NCBI GenBank assembly: GCA_017399945.1
Contig: JAFQAQ010000024.1
Location: 1-64,000 of the forward strand
Source of the DNA: Clostridia bacterium
GTDB lineage: Bacteria > Bacillota > Clostridia > Christensenellales > Borkfalkiaceae
DNA: 64,000 nucleotides
Reading direction: 5' to 3'
The notes beneath the pieces are model-generated. The model saw only the letters and a program-made list of their open reading frames with translations. It was not told where the DNA came from and ran no database searches. This document shows, one piece after another, positions 16,417-24,465 of the stretch (position 1 is the first letter of the stretch; each line of letters begins with the position of its first letter). Both the position numbers and the translations under genes were made by a program.

Positions 16417-16803
16417 TTAAAATACTAATAATTTCACACCAGCACCCAACATAACAATGGAAAATATTATAACAATCCATTTACTAGATAGTCCCGCCAA
16501 AAGATAAGCCCCCGCGACGCCACCTATCGTCACACCAATTAGAACTGGTAAAAACAAATTTAATGATAAGGGCGCAAAACTCGAGTATAATAAACAACTA
16601 AGTATTGATAATGGTAGAATTATAAGAATTGCTGTTGCGTGAGAATTTTTTTCCTTATAACCAAGCAAAAACGTAAGCATTGGAACTATAATCATCCCAC
16701 CACCCCCACCAAAGATTCCGTTTGCAATTCCAGCAGAAACTCCACAAACAATACTTAAAAAAACTCTTTTCTTATTAATTTTCTTTCTATTTTTCATTTC
16801 CAT
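16417..16803 (-). CDS. Half-size TSUP (TauE/SafE) membrane protein, first of pair
   Basis: 128 residues: a basic N-terminus, then four hydrophobic segments with GIFGGGGGMIIVPML near residues 29-43, the TSUP repeat signature. No clear Shine-Dalgarno precedes the first ATG; a second ATG two codons on is an alternative. It is followed 15 bp later by the second half gene. See that entry for the family. Confidence 0.8.
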   Translation of the reverse strand: MEMKNRKKINKKRVFLSIVCGVSAGIANGIFGGGGGMIIVPMLTFLLGYKEKNSHATAILIILPLSILSCLLYSSFAPLSLNLFLPVLIGVTIGGVAGAYLLAGLSSKWIVIIFSIVMLGAGVKLLVF

Positions 16804-16877
16804 ACGGTTATTTTTGGCAAAATTTTAAAAAATAAGAGATAAAATTAAAAAATTCCTAACAAAAACACCTTTGGCGG

Positions 16878-16906
16878 TTGATTTTTTATTAGAAATAATA
16901 TATAAT
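16878..16906 (+). promoter_or_regulatory. Promoter of the large surface protein
   Basis: TTGATT (16878-16883), a 17-nt spacer and TATAAT (16901-16906), about 80 nt before the ATG. Confidence 0.75.
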
Positions 16907-16921
16907 TAACTCAATATGTAT

Positions 16922-16945
16922 CGTGCGCGCAATCGCACGCGCGCG
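16922..16945 (+). repeat. G+C-rich alternating hairpin in the 5' leader
   Basis: An island of almost pure alternating C and G, containing CGTGCG/CGCACG as inverted arms, in otherwise A/T-rich DNA. It would lie at about +10 to +33 of the mRNA and could fold or form Z-DNA. Confidence 0.55.
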
Positions 16946-16984
16946 TTATATTCGTTTAATTGAAAATTTTAACAGGTGGGTTTT

Positions 16985-19900
16985 ATGACAAACAACAAAT
17001 TATTTCTCAAACTAAAAAATAAAATCGCAATAGTACTCGCAGTATTGTTCGTTTTCTGCATGTCTGTATTTTGCCTTACTGCATGTAATAACGACAAAGA
17101 CGAATCTACAACCAAGCCTTCGTTCTCGTTTACCAATCCAGAGGATGGTAAAATTGCTAACGGTTTATTCGTTAACGATACCGCAACCAAAAAATTAGAC
17201 GCATATCCTATCGTATCAGCATCAAGCTGGACGAAAAAATATCATGAAAGCGCAGTTAGTTCTTACGTTGATTCTGGTGTTATTGACGTTTCAAAAACGC
17301 CATGGGACACCCTTTCAAAAAAACTAAAAGATGACGGTGATCTTATCAACGCACTAGTTGCAGTTCATAACGACGAAATCGTAAACGAACTTAAAACTCG
17401 CGCAGAAAACCCTATAACAAACCCCACCACTGACGACGTTAAAAATTATATTAAGGATAATTTTGACACTATTTACTTCAAAAATCCCGGTTATCACGAT
17501 GGCGCAACCGAATCTAAAATGTATATGCTCAACAACTACTCACAAAGCGAGCAATACAAAATTAAGGGTACTGCACAAACCGTTACGTCTTCCACGACGG
17601 TAACTGTTGAAGCTGGCTCTATCGGTAAATTAACTTTTTGGGTTAAAACTGCAAACATTTGTGGTCCTAACCACCCAGACAATCAAGGCGCTAACGTTAG
17701 ACTTACCAATACTCTAAATGGTGTTACCCAAAACGAGTATAGAATTACAGCAATTAAGGATACCGAATGGACACAGTACACTTTATATTTGTTTGGTGAT
17801 ACTGATTATGCAAGCACCTTTATCCTTTCTTTTGGTTTAGGTCTTGGACAAGGAAGCAGCACTGCCTCCAACTACTATACGCAAGGTACAGCTTTCTTTG
17901 ACGATATCGTATACGAAGAAATAGAATCTGTTGACGATAACGTTGTAAACCAAATTACTACCAACGGCAACTACAAAAAGCTTGATCTTCTTTCCAAAAA
18001 AGCTTATACAGTAATTGCAAATGATTATAAAACTTATGCATTTGAAACGTCGATCGACTCCCCTGTTAATTTCTTTGATCAACTTACTTCATCTAACTTG
18101 GTAGGTTTAGAAAGTGATGACGACTACTTCACTTACTCCAACGTTACTGGTCAATCAGACAAAAAAATCAATAGCAAACATTTTGTTGCTAATAGTTATG
18201 TTTCAGTAGATAAATCAGTTGCCAACAAAGCAGAAGTTACTCTATATAAATCAAGCGCATCATTAAAGCTTACCGACGATTCTTTTGTTCTTAATAGTAA
18301 AGAATATGCTTTAGTATCGTTTAGAATTAAAAACCAACTTAAAGTTCAAGGAACACAATCCATTGAAATTGACGTGTACGACGTTTACGGAAATGAAATT
18401 GAAAAGAACGCAAACTTAGTTACTATTAGTGAAGTAAGCGAAGACGAAGTTTTGTACACAATTGAAATTAAAAACAATTTCGCATCTGTAAATGGTAGAG
18501 AATTCTATATAGCTATTGTAATAGGACCTTCAAGTTTTGCTAACCTCTCTTATCACAGCAACCTATCTTCTGGTAAAGTTACAATTTCCGATATTAAAAT
18601 CAACAAAGGCACTTTGGACGAAGAAAACGTTAATTTTGATGAAGATTTAGACACCTATCGTAGTTTCTATGCTCAAAACGCTAACGCTTCAATCAGTTTA
18701 TTTGCCGGATATGCTAAGGACTATGAAGAAGTTAAAGATGAAGTTGAAAATTATGGTTTATCTACCAAACCTAGTGACTTTGGCACGATCATTAACTACC
18801 CTGCAAACGTAAAAGGTTATGAAGGTATTGTTTCCAATCATATTTACGTTGTAGAAGACTTAAACGATAGCGCTGAAAAGAAAGTTAATACTAGAAGTGG
18901 TAAAGGCGACAATGGTAGTTATGCGGGTTTAATCAATACGAAATTCCTTAATAATTACGACACCGCGCAAACTGGTTTAGACATCGAAAATAATATTGGC
19001 ACCGTAAACGAAAATATTCAACCTATTATGATTTATAATAAAGTTGCTGACAATTACGGTTTTATTGGTGAAAAACAAACTATCGAAGCAAACTCTTACG
19101 CTTTATTCTCAGTAGACGTTAGAGTTACCGATAATGCAGTTGCTTATATCTATATTGTCGACGTTTCTCTAGTTGACAAGAGCGTTATGTCTATGGGTTC
19201 TTTTGCAAAAGCAGATACTCTTGACGGATTCTCTCAAGGAACTGTAGACGAAAACACTAAACTTGAATTAGCTTTAAGAATAGACGCAACCACCCTTTCG
19301 GAAGAAGATGAAGAATGGGTAACCGTTAATTTCTACGTTGCAACTGGCAATACCGCAAAGGACGTTCGTTTAGAAATGTGGAATGGTAGTCGTTCTTCTG
19401 CACAGGAAAAATCACAAGGCTACGTATTCTTTAATAACGTTAACGTAGAATTGCTAGACGCATTTGCTGAAACAGACGCATACTACAAAGTTACTGCTGA
19501 TAGCAAACACCCATTATTTAACGTTATCCCAACTATAGCACAAAATGTAAACAATCAATTACTTGCATACAAAAGACCTTTAACCGATAAAGAAAAAGAA
19601 TTTAACGTTGAATACCCCGATCAAGCTGTTTCTTACGAAGCAAATTACGTTTGGGCAAAAACGAACACACTTGTTTATGCAGTACTAAATACTATAGACC
19701 CATTAGAAATTGATCCATACGACGATATTGAAGAAGAAGACCAAGGTGCTGGATGCACTCTCAACACCGATCCTTCAACTTTCTGGTTGAACTTCTCCTC
19801 TATTCTCCTAGGCGTATGTCTTGTGGTTGCAATAGTAATGCTTATTATAAAGAGAACAGTTTCTAAACGTAAAGCAAACAAAAACGATGCAGTATCTCAC

Positions 19901-20155
19901 TACAAAGTAACAAGTCGTATCAAGTCTGACAAATCTAAAAAAGAAAAGGTTGAAAATGAAAATAACTCTCAAGAAGATGAAGTTCAATCGGAAAACGAGT
20001 TAGACGAACAACCGTTAGAAGAACAACAACCTGAAGACCAAACGGAAGACGAACAACAACCTGAAACCTTAGATGAATACGTTTATGGCGAAGTTGAAGA
20101 TTTCGGCTCAGGCGAACAAAACGATTCACAAGACGACAATCAACCTAACGAATAA
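16985..20155 (+). CDS. Large exported lipoprotein-like surface protein with a C-terminal membrane anchor
   Basis: 1056 residues from ATG 16985, which has AGGTGG at ideal spacing (a GTG at 16976 overlaps that site and is rejected). Signal segment then lipobox LTAC (Cys near residue 34). The long exterior looks like beta-sandwich, carbohydrate-binding-like modules: each has 'KLTFWVKT'-type strands, aromatic-rich strands and 'FFDDIVYEE'-type ends. Near residue 930 a hydrophobic span (SSILLGVCLVVAIVMLII) is followed by a basic stop-transfer stretch and a roughly 100-residue tail rich in Glu, Gln and Asp. Dual anchoring would be unusual. Function unknown; monocistronic with its own promoter and terminator. 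Confidence 0.8.
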   Translation: MTNNKLFLKLKNKIAIVLAVLFVFCMSVFCLTACNNDKDESTTKPSFSFTNPEDGKIANGLFVNDTATKKLDAYPIVSASSWTKKYHESAVSSYVDSGVIDVSKTPWDTLSKKLKDDGDLINALVAVHNDEIVNELKTRAENPITNPTTDDVKNYIKDNFDTIYFKNPGYHDGATESKMYMLNNYSQSEQYKIKGTAQTVTSSTTVTVEAGSIGKLTFWVKTANICGPNHPDNQGANVRLTNTLNGVTQNEYRITAIKDTEWTQYTLYLFGDTDYASTFILSFGLGLGQGSSTASNYYTQGTAFFDDIVYEEIESVDDNVVNQITTNGNYKKLDLLSKKAYTVIANDYKTYAFETSIDSPVNFFDQLTSSNLVGLESDDDYFTYSNVTGQSDKKINSKHFVANSYVSVDKSVANKAEVTLYKSSASLKLTDDSFVLNSKEYALVSFRIKNQLKVQGTQSIEIDVYDVYGNEIEKNANLVTISEVSEDEVLYTIEIKNNFASVNGREFYIAIVIGPSSFANLSYHSNLSSGKVTISDIKINKGTLDEENVNFDEDLDTYRSFYAQNANASISLFAGYAKDYEEVKDEVENYGLSTKPSDFGTIINYPANVKGYEGIVSNHIYVVEDLNDSAEKKVNTRSGKGDNGSYAGLINTKFLNNYDTAQTGLDIENNIGTVNENIQPIMIYNKVADNYGFIGEKQTIEANSYALFSVDVRVTDNAVAYIYIVDVSLVDKSVMSMGSFAKADTLDGFSQGTVDENTKLELALRIDATTLSEEDEEWVTVNFYVATGNTAKDVRLEMWNGSRSSAQEKSQGYVFFNNVNVELLDAFAETDAYYKVTADSKHPLFNVIPTIAQNVNNQLLAYKRPLTDKEKEFNVEYPDQAVSYEANYVWAKTNTLVYAVLNTIDPLEIDPYDDIEEEDQGAGCTLNTDPSTFWLNFSSILLGVCLVVAIVMLIIKRTVSKRKANKNDAVSHYKVTSRIKSDKSKKEKVENENNSQEDEVQSENELDEQPLEEQQPEDQTEDEQQPETLDEYVYGEVEDFGSGEQNDSQDDNQPNE

Positions 20156-20170
20156 TTAATCGTAAATTAA

Positions 20171-20203
20171 AAAAACACCTTCTTTTAAAGAGGGTGTTTT
20201 TTG
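20171..20203 (+). terminator. Terminator of the large surface protein
   Basis: AAAAACACC/GGTGTTTTT stem extended by TCTTT/AAAGA around a short loop, ending in T. It starts 13 nt after the stop. Confidence 0.85.
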
Positions 20204-20235
20204 TTAACTTGTATACAAGTAAGATATCAAAAACA

Positions 20236-20241
20236 TACTAT
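20236..20241 (+). promoter_or_regulatory. Possible -10 of murG, 6 nt before the ATG
   Basis: TACTAT followed by TAATAT and then ATG. No convincing -35 at 17 nt and no Shine-Dalgarno, so a leaderless start is possible but less certain than for the PPTase gene. Confidence 0.35.
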
Positions 20242-20247
20242 TAATAT

Positions 20248-21297
20248 ATGAAATGCGTTGTACTTACAGGAGGGGGAACGGCAGGACATTGCACCCCTAA
20301 CATTGCACTAATACCACACTTAAAAAATTATTTTGATAAGATTATTTACGTTGGTAGTTATGAAGGTATAGAAAAAGATTTAGCCGTTAAAAACAATTTA
20401 GAATACTTCCCTATAAGTTGCGTAAAACTTAAAAGAGATAAGATTCTATCAAATATTTCTATACCAATAAAATTATCAAAAGCAATTAAGGAGGCTAAAT
20501 ATACCCTTAAATTAATTAAACCTAACGTTATATTCTCCAAAGGAGGTTACGTATCGTTACCAGTTGTTATTGCAGGTAAAATGCTTAAAATACCCGTGAT
20601 ATCACATGAGAGTGACTTAACCGTTGGGTTAAGCAACAAAATAGCTTCGCATTTTTCAAAATCAACCCTAACAAGTTTTCCAGAAACAGCAAAAAGTATA
20701 AAAAGAGGCATATACGTTGGACCTCCGTTAGGATGTATTTCACCTTGTAAAATAAATTCATTAGATTCTAAAATATTAAATTTCACTCCAAATAAACCTA
20801 TTATATTTATTACAGGTGGAAGTCAGGGATCTAGAACAATAAACAACGTAATAATTAATAGTTTAAATTTGATTTTAGATAAGTTTTGCGTTATACATCA
20901 ATGCGGAAAGAACAATCTTTCTAACATTACCCTAAAAGACTATTATCAATGCGAATTTATATCTGATATGCAAAGCATATATAAACTTTGCTCAGTATGT
21001 GTTGCAAGGGCAGGTTCTAATACGGTTTTTGAACTTATAAGTAATAACGTTCCAACGATATTTATCCCATTGCCCAAAGGAGCCTCACGTGGCGACCAAA
21101 TATTAAACGCTAAATACTTTAATAAAAAGGGTTTATGCCAAATTTTAGAACAAGAAAACTTATCCCCTAAATCACTTTACGAACAAATTATTAAAACGTA
21201 TGAAAAAAGAAGCCAACTAATTTCTCTCATGCAAAAGGAAAAGGTAGTTGACTCCTGCCCGTTAATAGCTGAAATTATTAGCAAAAACGCTCTTTAA
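20248..21297 (+). CDS. murG: UDP-GlcNAc:undecaprenyl-pyrophosphoryl-MurNAc-pentapeptide GlcNAc transferase
   Basis: 349-residue GT28 glycosyltransferase making lipid II on the inner membrane face. GGGTAGH (residues 8-14) and the glycine loop GGSQGSRTINN (around 190) shape the donor site; CVARAGSNTVFEL and the conserved 'IPLPKGASRGDQILNA' bind UDP-GlcNAc. It is outside any division/cell-wall cluster, as in several Clostridia. No Shine-Dalgarno precedes the ATG. Its last 20 bp overlap the convergent 69-codon frame. Confidence 0.94.
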   Translation: MKCVVLTGGGTAGHCTPNIALIPHLKNYFDKIIYVGSYEGIEKDLAVKNNLEYFPISCVKLKRDKILSNISIPIKLSKAIKEAKYTLKLIKPNVIFSKGGYVSLPVVIAGKMLKIPVISHESDLTVGLSNKIASHFSKSTLTSFPETAKSIKRGIYVGPPLGCISPCKINSLDSKILNFTPNKPIIFITGGSQGSRTINNVIINSLNLILDKFCVIHQCGKNNLSNITLKDYYQCEFISDMQSIYKLCSVCVARAGSNTVFELISNNVPTIFIPLPKGASRGDQILNAKYFNKKGLCQILEQENLSPKSLYEQIIKTYEKRSQLISLMQKEKVVDSCPLIAEIISKNAL

Positions 21298-21487
21298 ATA
21301 ATTTTTGGTAGAACTTTTCTCTACTTTCAAAAACTTCTATTACGTCTTTGGTAACGGAAGTTTTTATTTTGTTTGGTTTTTTTGTCAACTGGATACTTTT
21401 TATTTCTCTGTTCTTACCTTTAATAACCATTGAATTTTTGTTATCACGCTTATTAGTAAATAATAAATTTAAGATATAATCAATCAT
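21278..21487 (-). CDS. Small basic protein of unknown function
   Basis: 69 codons, ATG with AAGGGGG 8 nt upstream. The product is Lys/Arg-rich with a short hydrophobic start and no recognised motif. It converges on murG (20-bp overlap) and is divergent from the WYL regulator, so it could share that control region. It may be a genuine small gene or a chance frame; the ribosome site is the main support. Confidence 0.4.
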   Translation of the reverse strand: MIDYILNLLFTNKRDNKNSMVIKGKNREIKSIQLTKKPNKIKTSVTKDVIEVFESREKFYQKLFKERFC

Positions 21488-21500
21488 TTCATAATCCCCC

Positions 21501-21529
21501 TTTACAAAAACATAATACTATGCTATAAT
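21501..21529 (+). promoter_or_regulatory. Promoter of the WYL regulator
   Basis: TTTACA (21501-21506), 17-nt spacer, TATAAT (21524-21529); predicted start near 21536, within the inverted repeat at 21528-21545. Confidence 0.7.
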
Positions 21530-21545
21530 GACATATGGTTGTCAT
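21528..21545. promoter_or_regulatory. Candidate operator of the WYL regulator
   Basis: Perfect inverted repeat ATGACA-6-TGTCAT covering the end of the -10 and the predicted transcription start, a good place for autorepression. Confidence 0.5.
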
Positions 21546-21594
21546 GTTTGATTATCTTTTTATATTATTTTATGAAATTTAGAGGAGATTTATT

Positions 21595-22521
21595 ATGAAA
21601 TATGAAATTATGCTTGGTATTCTATTTGATTTACTTTCTAAAAGAACTATTACCGCGCCATATTTAGCCGAAAAATATCAAGTATCTATACGAACAATTT
21701 ATAGATATCTAGAAAGTTTGGAAGGCGCAGGCGTTCCTTTGTACACCGTGCGTGGTAATAACGGTGGAATACGTATAGTAGATACTTATAGACTTTCATC
21801 TACCTTTATGTCACAAAAAGAATACGAGCATACCTTAGACGCACTCACCTCACTTAATAATAACCTTAACGATAAAACGCTTGATTCTGTTATTAATAAA
21901 CTTAAATCTATTATTAAACCTGAACAATCAAAATTGAGCGTATGTACGAATAGTTTACTAATAGATGCTGGTCCTTGGGGCGAAACAACTGGTTATAAGA
22001 ATAAGCTTTCAGTTATACAAAAAAGTTTAGACGAGTGCAAAATATTATCTATAAAATATCACGATAGAAATGGAGAAATTTCCGAAAGAACTGTCGAGCC
22101 TCATTTAATAATGTTTAAACAGGGACTTTGGTACACGTATGCATATTGTCATTTAAGAAACGAATTTAGATTTTTTAAGACAGGTAGAATTGAACACGCA
22201 ACGATAACTAACGAGCGTTTTGTTAGACGTAAATTCAATATAGAAGAATTGCCATTAAACTTTTGGGAAAATGCACCAAAATCAACGGATATTGTTTTAG
22301 AAATTAATAAAAGCATTTTATCGGACGTTGAAGAATGGTTAGGAATTGAATGTATTCAAAATATTAACGGCAAATTTATTGCCGAAGCCTCACTTCCTTA
22401 CGACAACGGATTAATAAGTAAGATTATGAGTTTTGGAAACAATTTAAAAGTTGTTTACCCAAAAGAACTTAGAAACGACGTAAAGAAAGTAGCAAACGAG
22501 ATAGTTAATAATTATAAATAG
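21595..22521 (+). CDS. HTH-WYL transcriptional regulator
   Basis: 308 residues. An N-terminal winged helix (about 1-58: TAPYLAEKYQVSIRTIYRYLESLEGAGVPL) is followed by a WYL domain (about 140-215) with KYHDRNG, RTVEPHLIMFKQGLWYTYAYCHLRNEFRFFKTGRIE. WYL regulators sense ligands, often nucleic-acid derived or nucleotide, and control stress, defence or metabolic genes. AGAGGAG precedes the ATG. An inverted repeat at the promoter suggests it controls itself. No obvious target operon lies beside it. Confidence 0.9.
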   Translation: MKYEIMLGILFDLLSKRTITAPYLAEKYQVSIRTIYRYLESLEGAGVPLYTVRGNNGGIRIVDTYRLSSTFMSQKEYEHTLDALTSLNNNLNDKTLDSVINKLKSIIKPEQSKLSVCTNSLLIDAGPWGETTGYKNKLSVIQKSLDECKILSIKYHDRNGEISERTVEPHLIMFKQGLWYTYAYCHLRNEFRFFKTGRIEHATITNERFVRRKFNIEELPLNFWENAPKSTDIVLEINKSILSDVEEWLGIECIQNINGKFIAEASLPYDNGLISKIMSFGNNLKVVYPKELRNDVKKVANEIVNNYK

Positions 22522-22550
22522 AAAAATCCACCTTAAAGGTGGATTTTTTA
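22522..22550. terminator. Bidirectional terminator between the WYL gene and gpsA
   Basis: Perfect stem AAAAATCCACCT/AGGTGGATTTTT around a short loop; serves both convergent genes and overlaps the last codons of gpsA. Confidence 0.88.
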
Positions 22551-23513
22551 TAAATTAAATTCAATTCTTGTACTTCTAGAAAACAAGCCCAAAAGTACTT
22601 CCATAGGTTCTGCCTTATCGTATAAAATGGAGTATACGGCATTAGTTATCGGCATATCTACGTTAAATTTCTCACCCAACAATTTTAGTGATTTACACGT
22701 GGAAACACCTTCGGCAAGTTTTGTAAATGGAAGGTTTTTCACGTAACATTCACCAAATTTTCTATTGTGAGAATGCTCTGAAAACAACGTAGTTTCATAA
22801 TCACCAAGATGACATAAACCGTAAGCAGACAAGGGATCCCCTCCCATGGCTTTTATTAGTTTTGCAACTTCATAAGCGCCTCGTGCCATTAAAGGACCTT
22901 TTAAGGTTGAAAAACCACCACCATCAAGCATACCGGCAGCAATTCCCATAACGTTTTTTGCAGCGGCGCCAATTTCAGACCCAATTACGTCGTTACCGTA
23001 ATAAAACCTAATAAGCTCCGTTCTAAAACTATCAGCAAGCATTTTAGTTAACTCTTGCGAATAAGAGTCAATTACCATACAGTTTGGATAACCACTTACA
23101 AAATCTTGAATGTGTCCGGGGCCAACCCAAACGGCAACTTTGTTTTTATCAACCCCGTAATCTAAAACTACTTCTGTTAATCGTTTACCAGAATCACACT
23201 CAACTCCTTTCATGCAAAGAAGAATTATCTTATCTTTTATATTGTAATTAGATAAGGTTGACATAAATTCTCTTAGTGATTGAGAGCTTATGGATATAAT
23301 AATAATTTGAGCATGTTTAACGGCGTTAGATAAGTCATCGGTTAATAATACGTTTTCATTTATAGAAACGTATTCGTTTTTACGTGTTTGTTTAAGGGAA
23401 TTAAATTTTTCACTACCAGTTCTCCCCCAAAGCACGACTTGATGGCCATGATTTGAAAGATACCAAGTAATAAAAGTTCCCCATCTACCACAACCTATTA
23501 CCGAAATATTCAT
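22548..23513 (-). CDS. gpsA: NAD(P)H-dependent glycerol-3-phosphate dehydrogenase
   Basis: 321-residue cytosolic enzyme reducing dihydroxyacetone phosphate to sn-glycerol-3-phosphate for phospholipids. Rossmann loop GCGRWG at residues 7-12; GSEIGAAAKNVMGIAAG contains the catalytic lysine; the C-terminal domain follows. Slightly shorter than average (330-340). It lies one base from recR and ends the dnaX-ybaB-recR run. Confidence 0.93.
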   Translation of the reverse strand: MNISVIGCGRWGTFITWYLSNHGHQVVLWGRTGSEKFNSLKQTRKNEYVSINENVLLTDDLSNAVKHAQIIIISISSQSLREFMSTLSNYNIKDKIILLCMKGVECDSGKRLTEVVLDYGVDKNKVAVWVGPGHIQDFVSGYPNCMVIDSYSQELTKMLADSFRTELIRFYYGNDVIGSEIGAAAKNVMGIAAGMLDGGGFSTLKGPLMARGAYEVAKLIKAMGGDPLSAYGLCHLGDYETTLFSEHSHNRKFGECYVKNLPFTKLAEGVSTCKSLKLLGEKFNVDMPITNAVYSILYDKAEPMEVLLGLFSRSTRIEFNL

Positions 23514-23514
23514 A

Positions 23515-24108
23515 TTATAACTCTTTTCTATCTACAAAAGCCCTAGCAAGGCTTACTTCGTCAGCATATTCAAGGTCGGTTCCAATAGGAATCCCATGCG
23601 CTAATCTTGACACCTTTATCCCTAAGGGTTTTAATAGATTGGAAATATAAAGAGCAGTTGCTTCACCTTCAACGTCTGGATTAGTAGCCATAATAACTTC
23701 CTTCACGCCACCCTTAGCAATTCTATCAAGCAATCCTTTAATATTTATATCATTAGGTCCTATTCCATCGAGCGGAGAAATTGTGCCGTGCAAAACGTGA
23801 TACACACCACTATATTCATTTAATTTTTCAATAGCAATAACGTCTTTTGGTTCTTTTACGACGCATATAGTATCGTTTGGACGAATCTTGCACACGTCGC
23901 AAATATCGCTTTCAGAAAAATTACCACATATAGAACAATATCTAACGTTCTTTTTAACGTTCATAATCGCATCGGCAAAATTCTTTGCTTCTTCAGTAGG
24001 CATATTAATAATTTTATAGGCATATCTTTGCGCAGTTTTAGTACCAACTCCAGGGAGTTTACTAAACTCATTTATAAGCCTACCAATTGGTTCAATATAA
24101 ATTTTCAT
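23515..24108 (-). CDS. recR: Recombination protein RecR
   Basis: 197 residues: helix-hairpin-helix (LPGVGTKTAQRYAYKI), a four-cysteine zinc finger (C58, C61, C70, C73) and a Toprim domain (about 80-175). With RecF and RecO it loads RecA at gaps. Position behind ybaB is the standard Firmicutes order. One base separates it from ybaB. Confidence 0.96.
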   Translation of the reverse strand: MKIYIEPIGRLINEFSKLPGVGTKTAQRYAYKIINMPTEEAKNFADAIMNVKKNVRYCSICGNFSESDICDVCKIRPNDTICVVKEPKDVIAIEKLNEYSGVYHVLHGTISPLDGIGPNDINIKGLLDRIAKGGVKEVIMATNPDVEGEATALYISNLLKPLGIKVSRLAHGIPIGTDLEYADEVSLARAFVDRKEL

Positions 24109-24109
24109 A

Positions 24110-24445
24110 TTATAAGCCTAAGCCACCAAAAGCGCCCATTTTTTCGTTATACACCTTGTCAGCCTTAGAATATCCATCGTTTAATGCAGCAACTAAAAGG
24201 TCTTCTAGCATAGTTATATCGTCTAAATCAACTGCGTCAGGGTTAATCTCTACCGAGGTAACAACTTTCTTTGCGGACATAGTTACTTTAACAAGACCAC
24301 CACCCGCACTTCCTTCAATTTCCATATCCTCAAGCTCTTGTTGTGCTTTAAGCATTTCTTCTTGCATTTTTTGGGCTTGTTTCATAAGGTTTTGCATTTG
24401 ATTGCCACCACCGAAACCGCCATAACCACCTCTGTATCCTGCCAT
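24110..24445 (-). CDS. ybaB: YbaB/EbfC nucleoid-associated protein
   Basis: 111 residues: a glycine-rich head, an amphipathic helix MQNLMKQAQKMQEEMLKAQQELEDMEIEG and a small beta-alpha core (VKVTMSAKKVVTSVEINP). These dimers bind DNA. AAGGAG precedes the ATG; it sits between dnaX and recR. Confidence 0.95.
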   Translation of the reverse strand: MAGYRGGYGGFGGGNQMQNLMKQAQKMQEEMLKAQQELEDMEIEGSAGGGLVKVTMSAKKVVTSVEINPDAVDLDDITMLEDLLVAALNDGYSKADKVYNEKMGAFGGLGL

Positions 24446-24465
24446 TTTTAATTCTCCTTTTAAAA

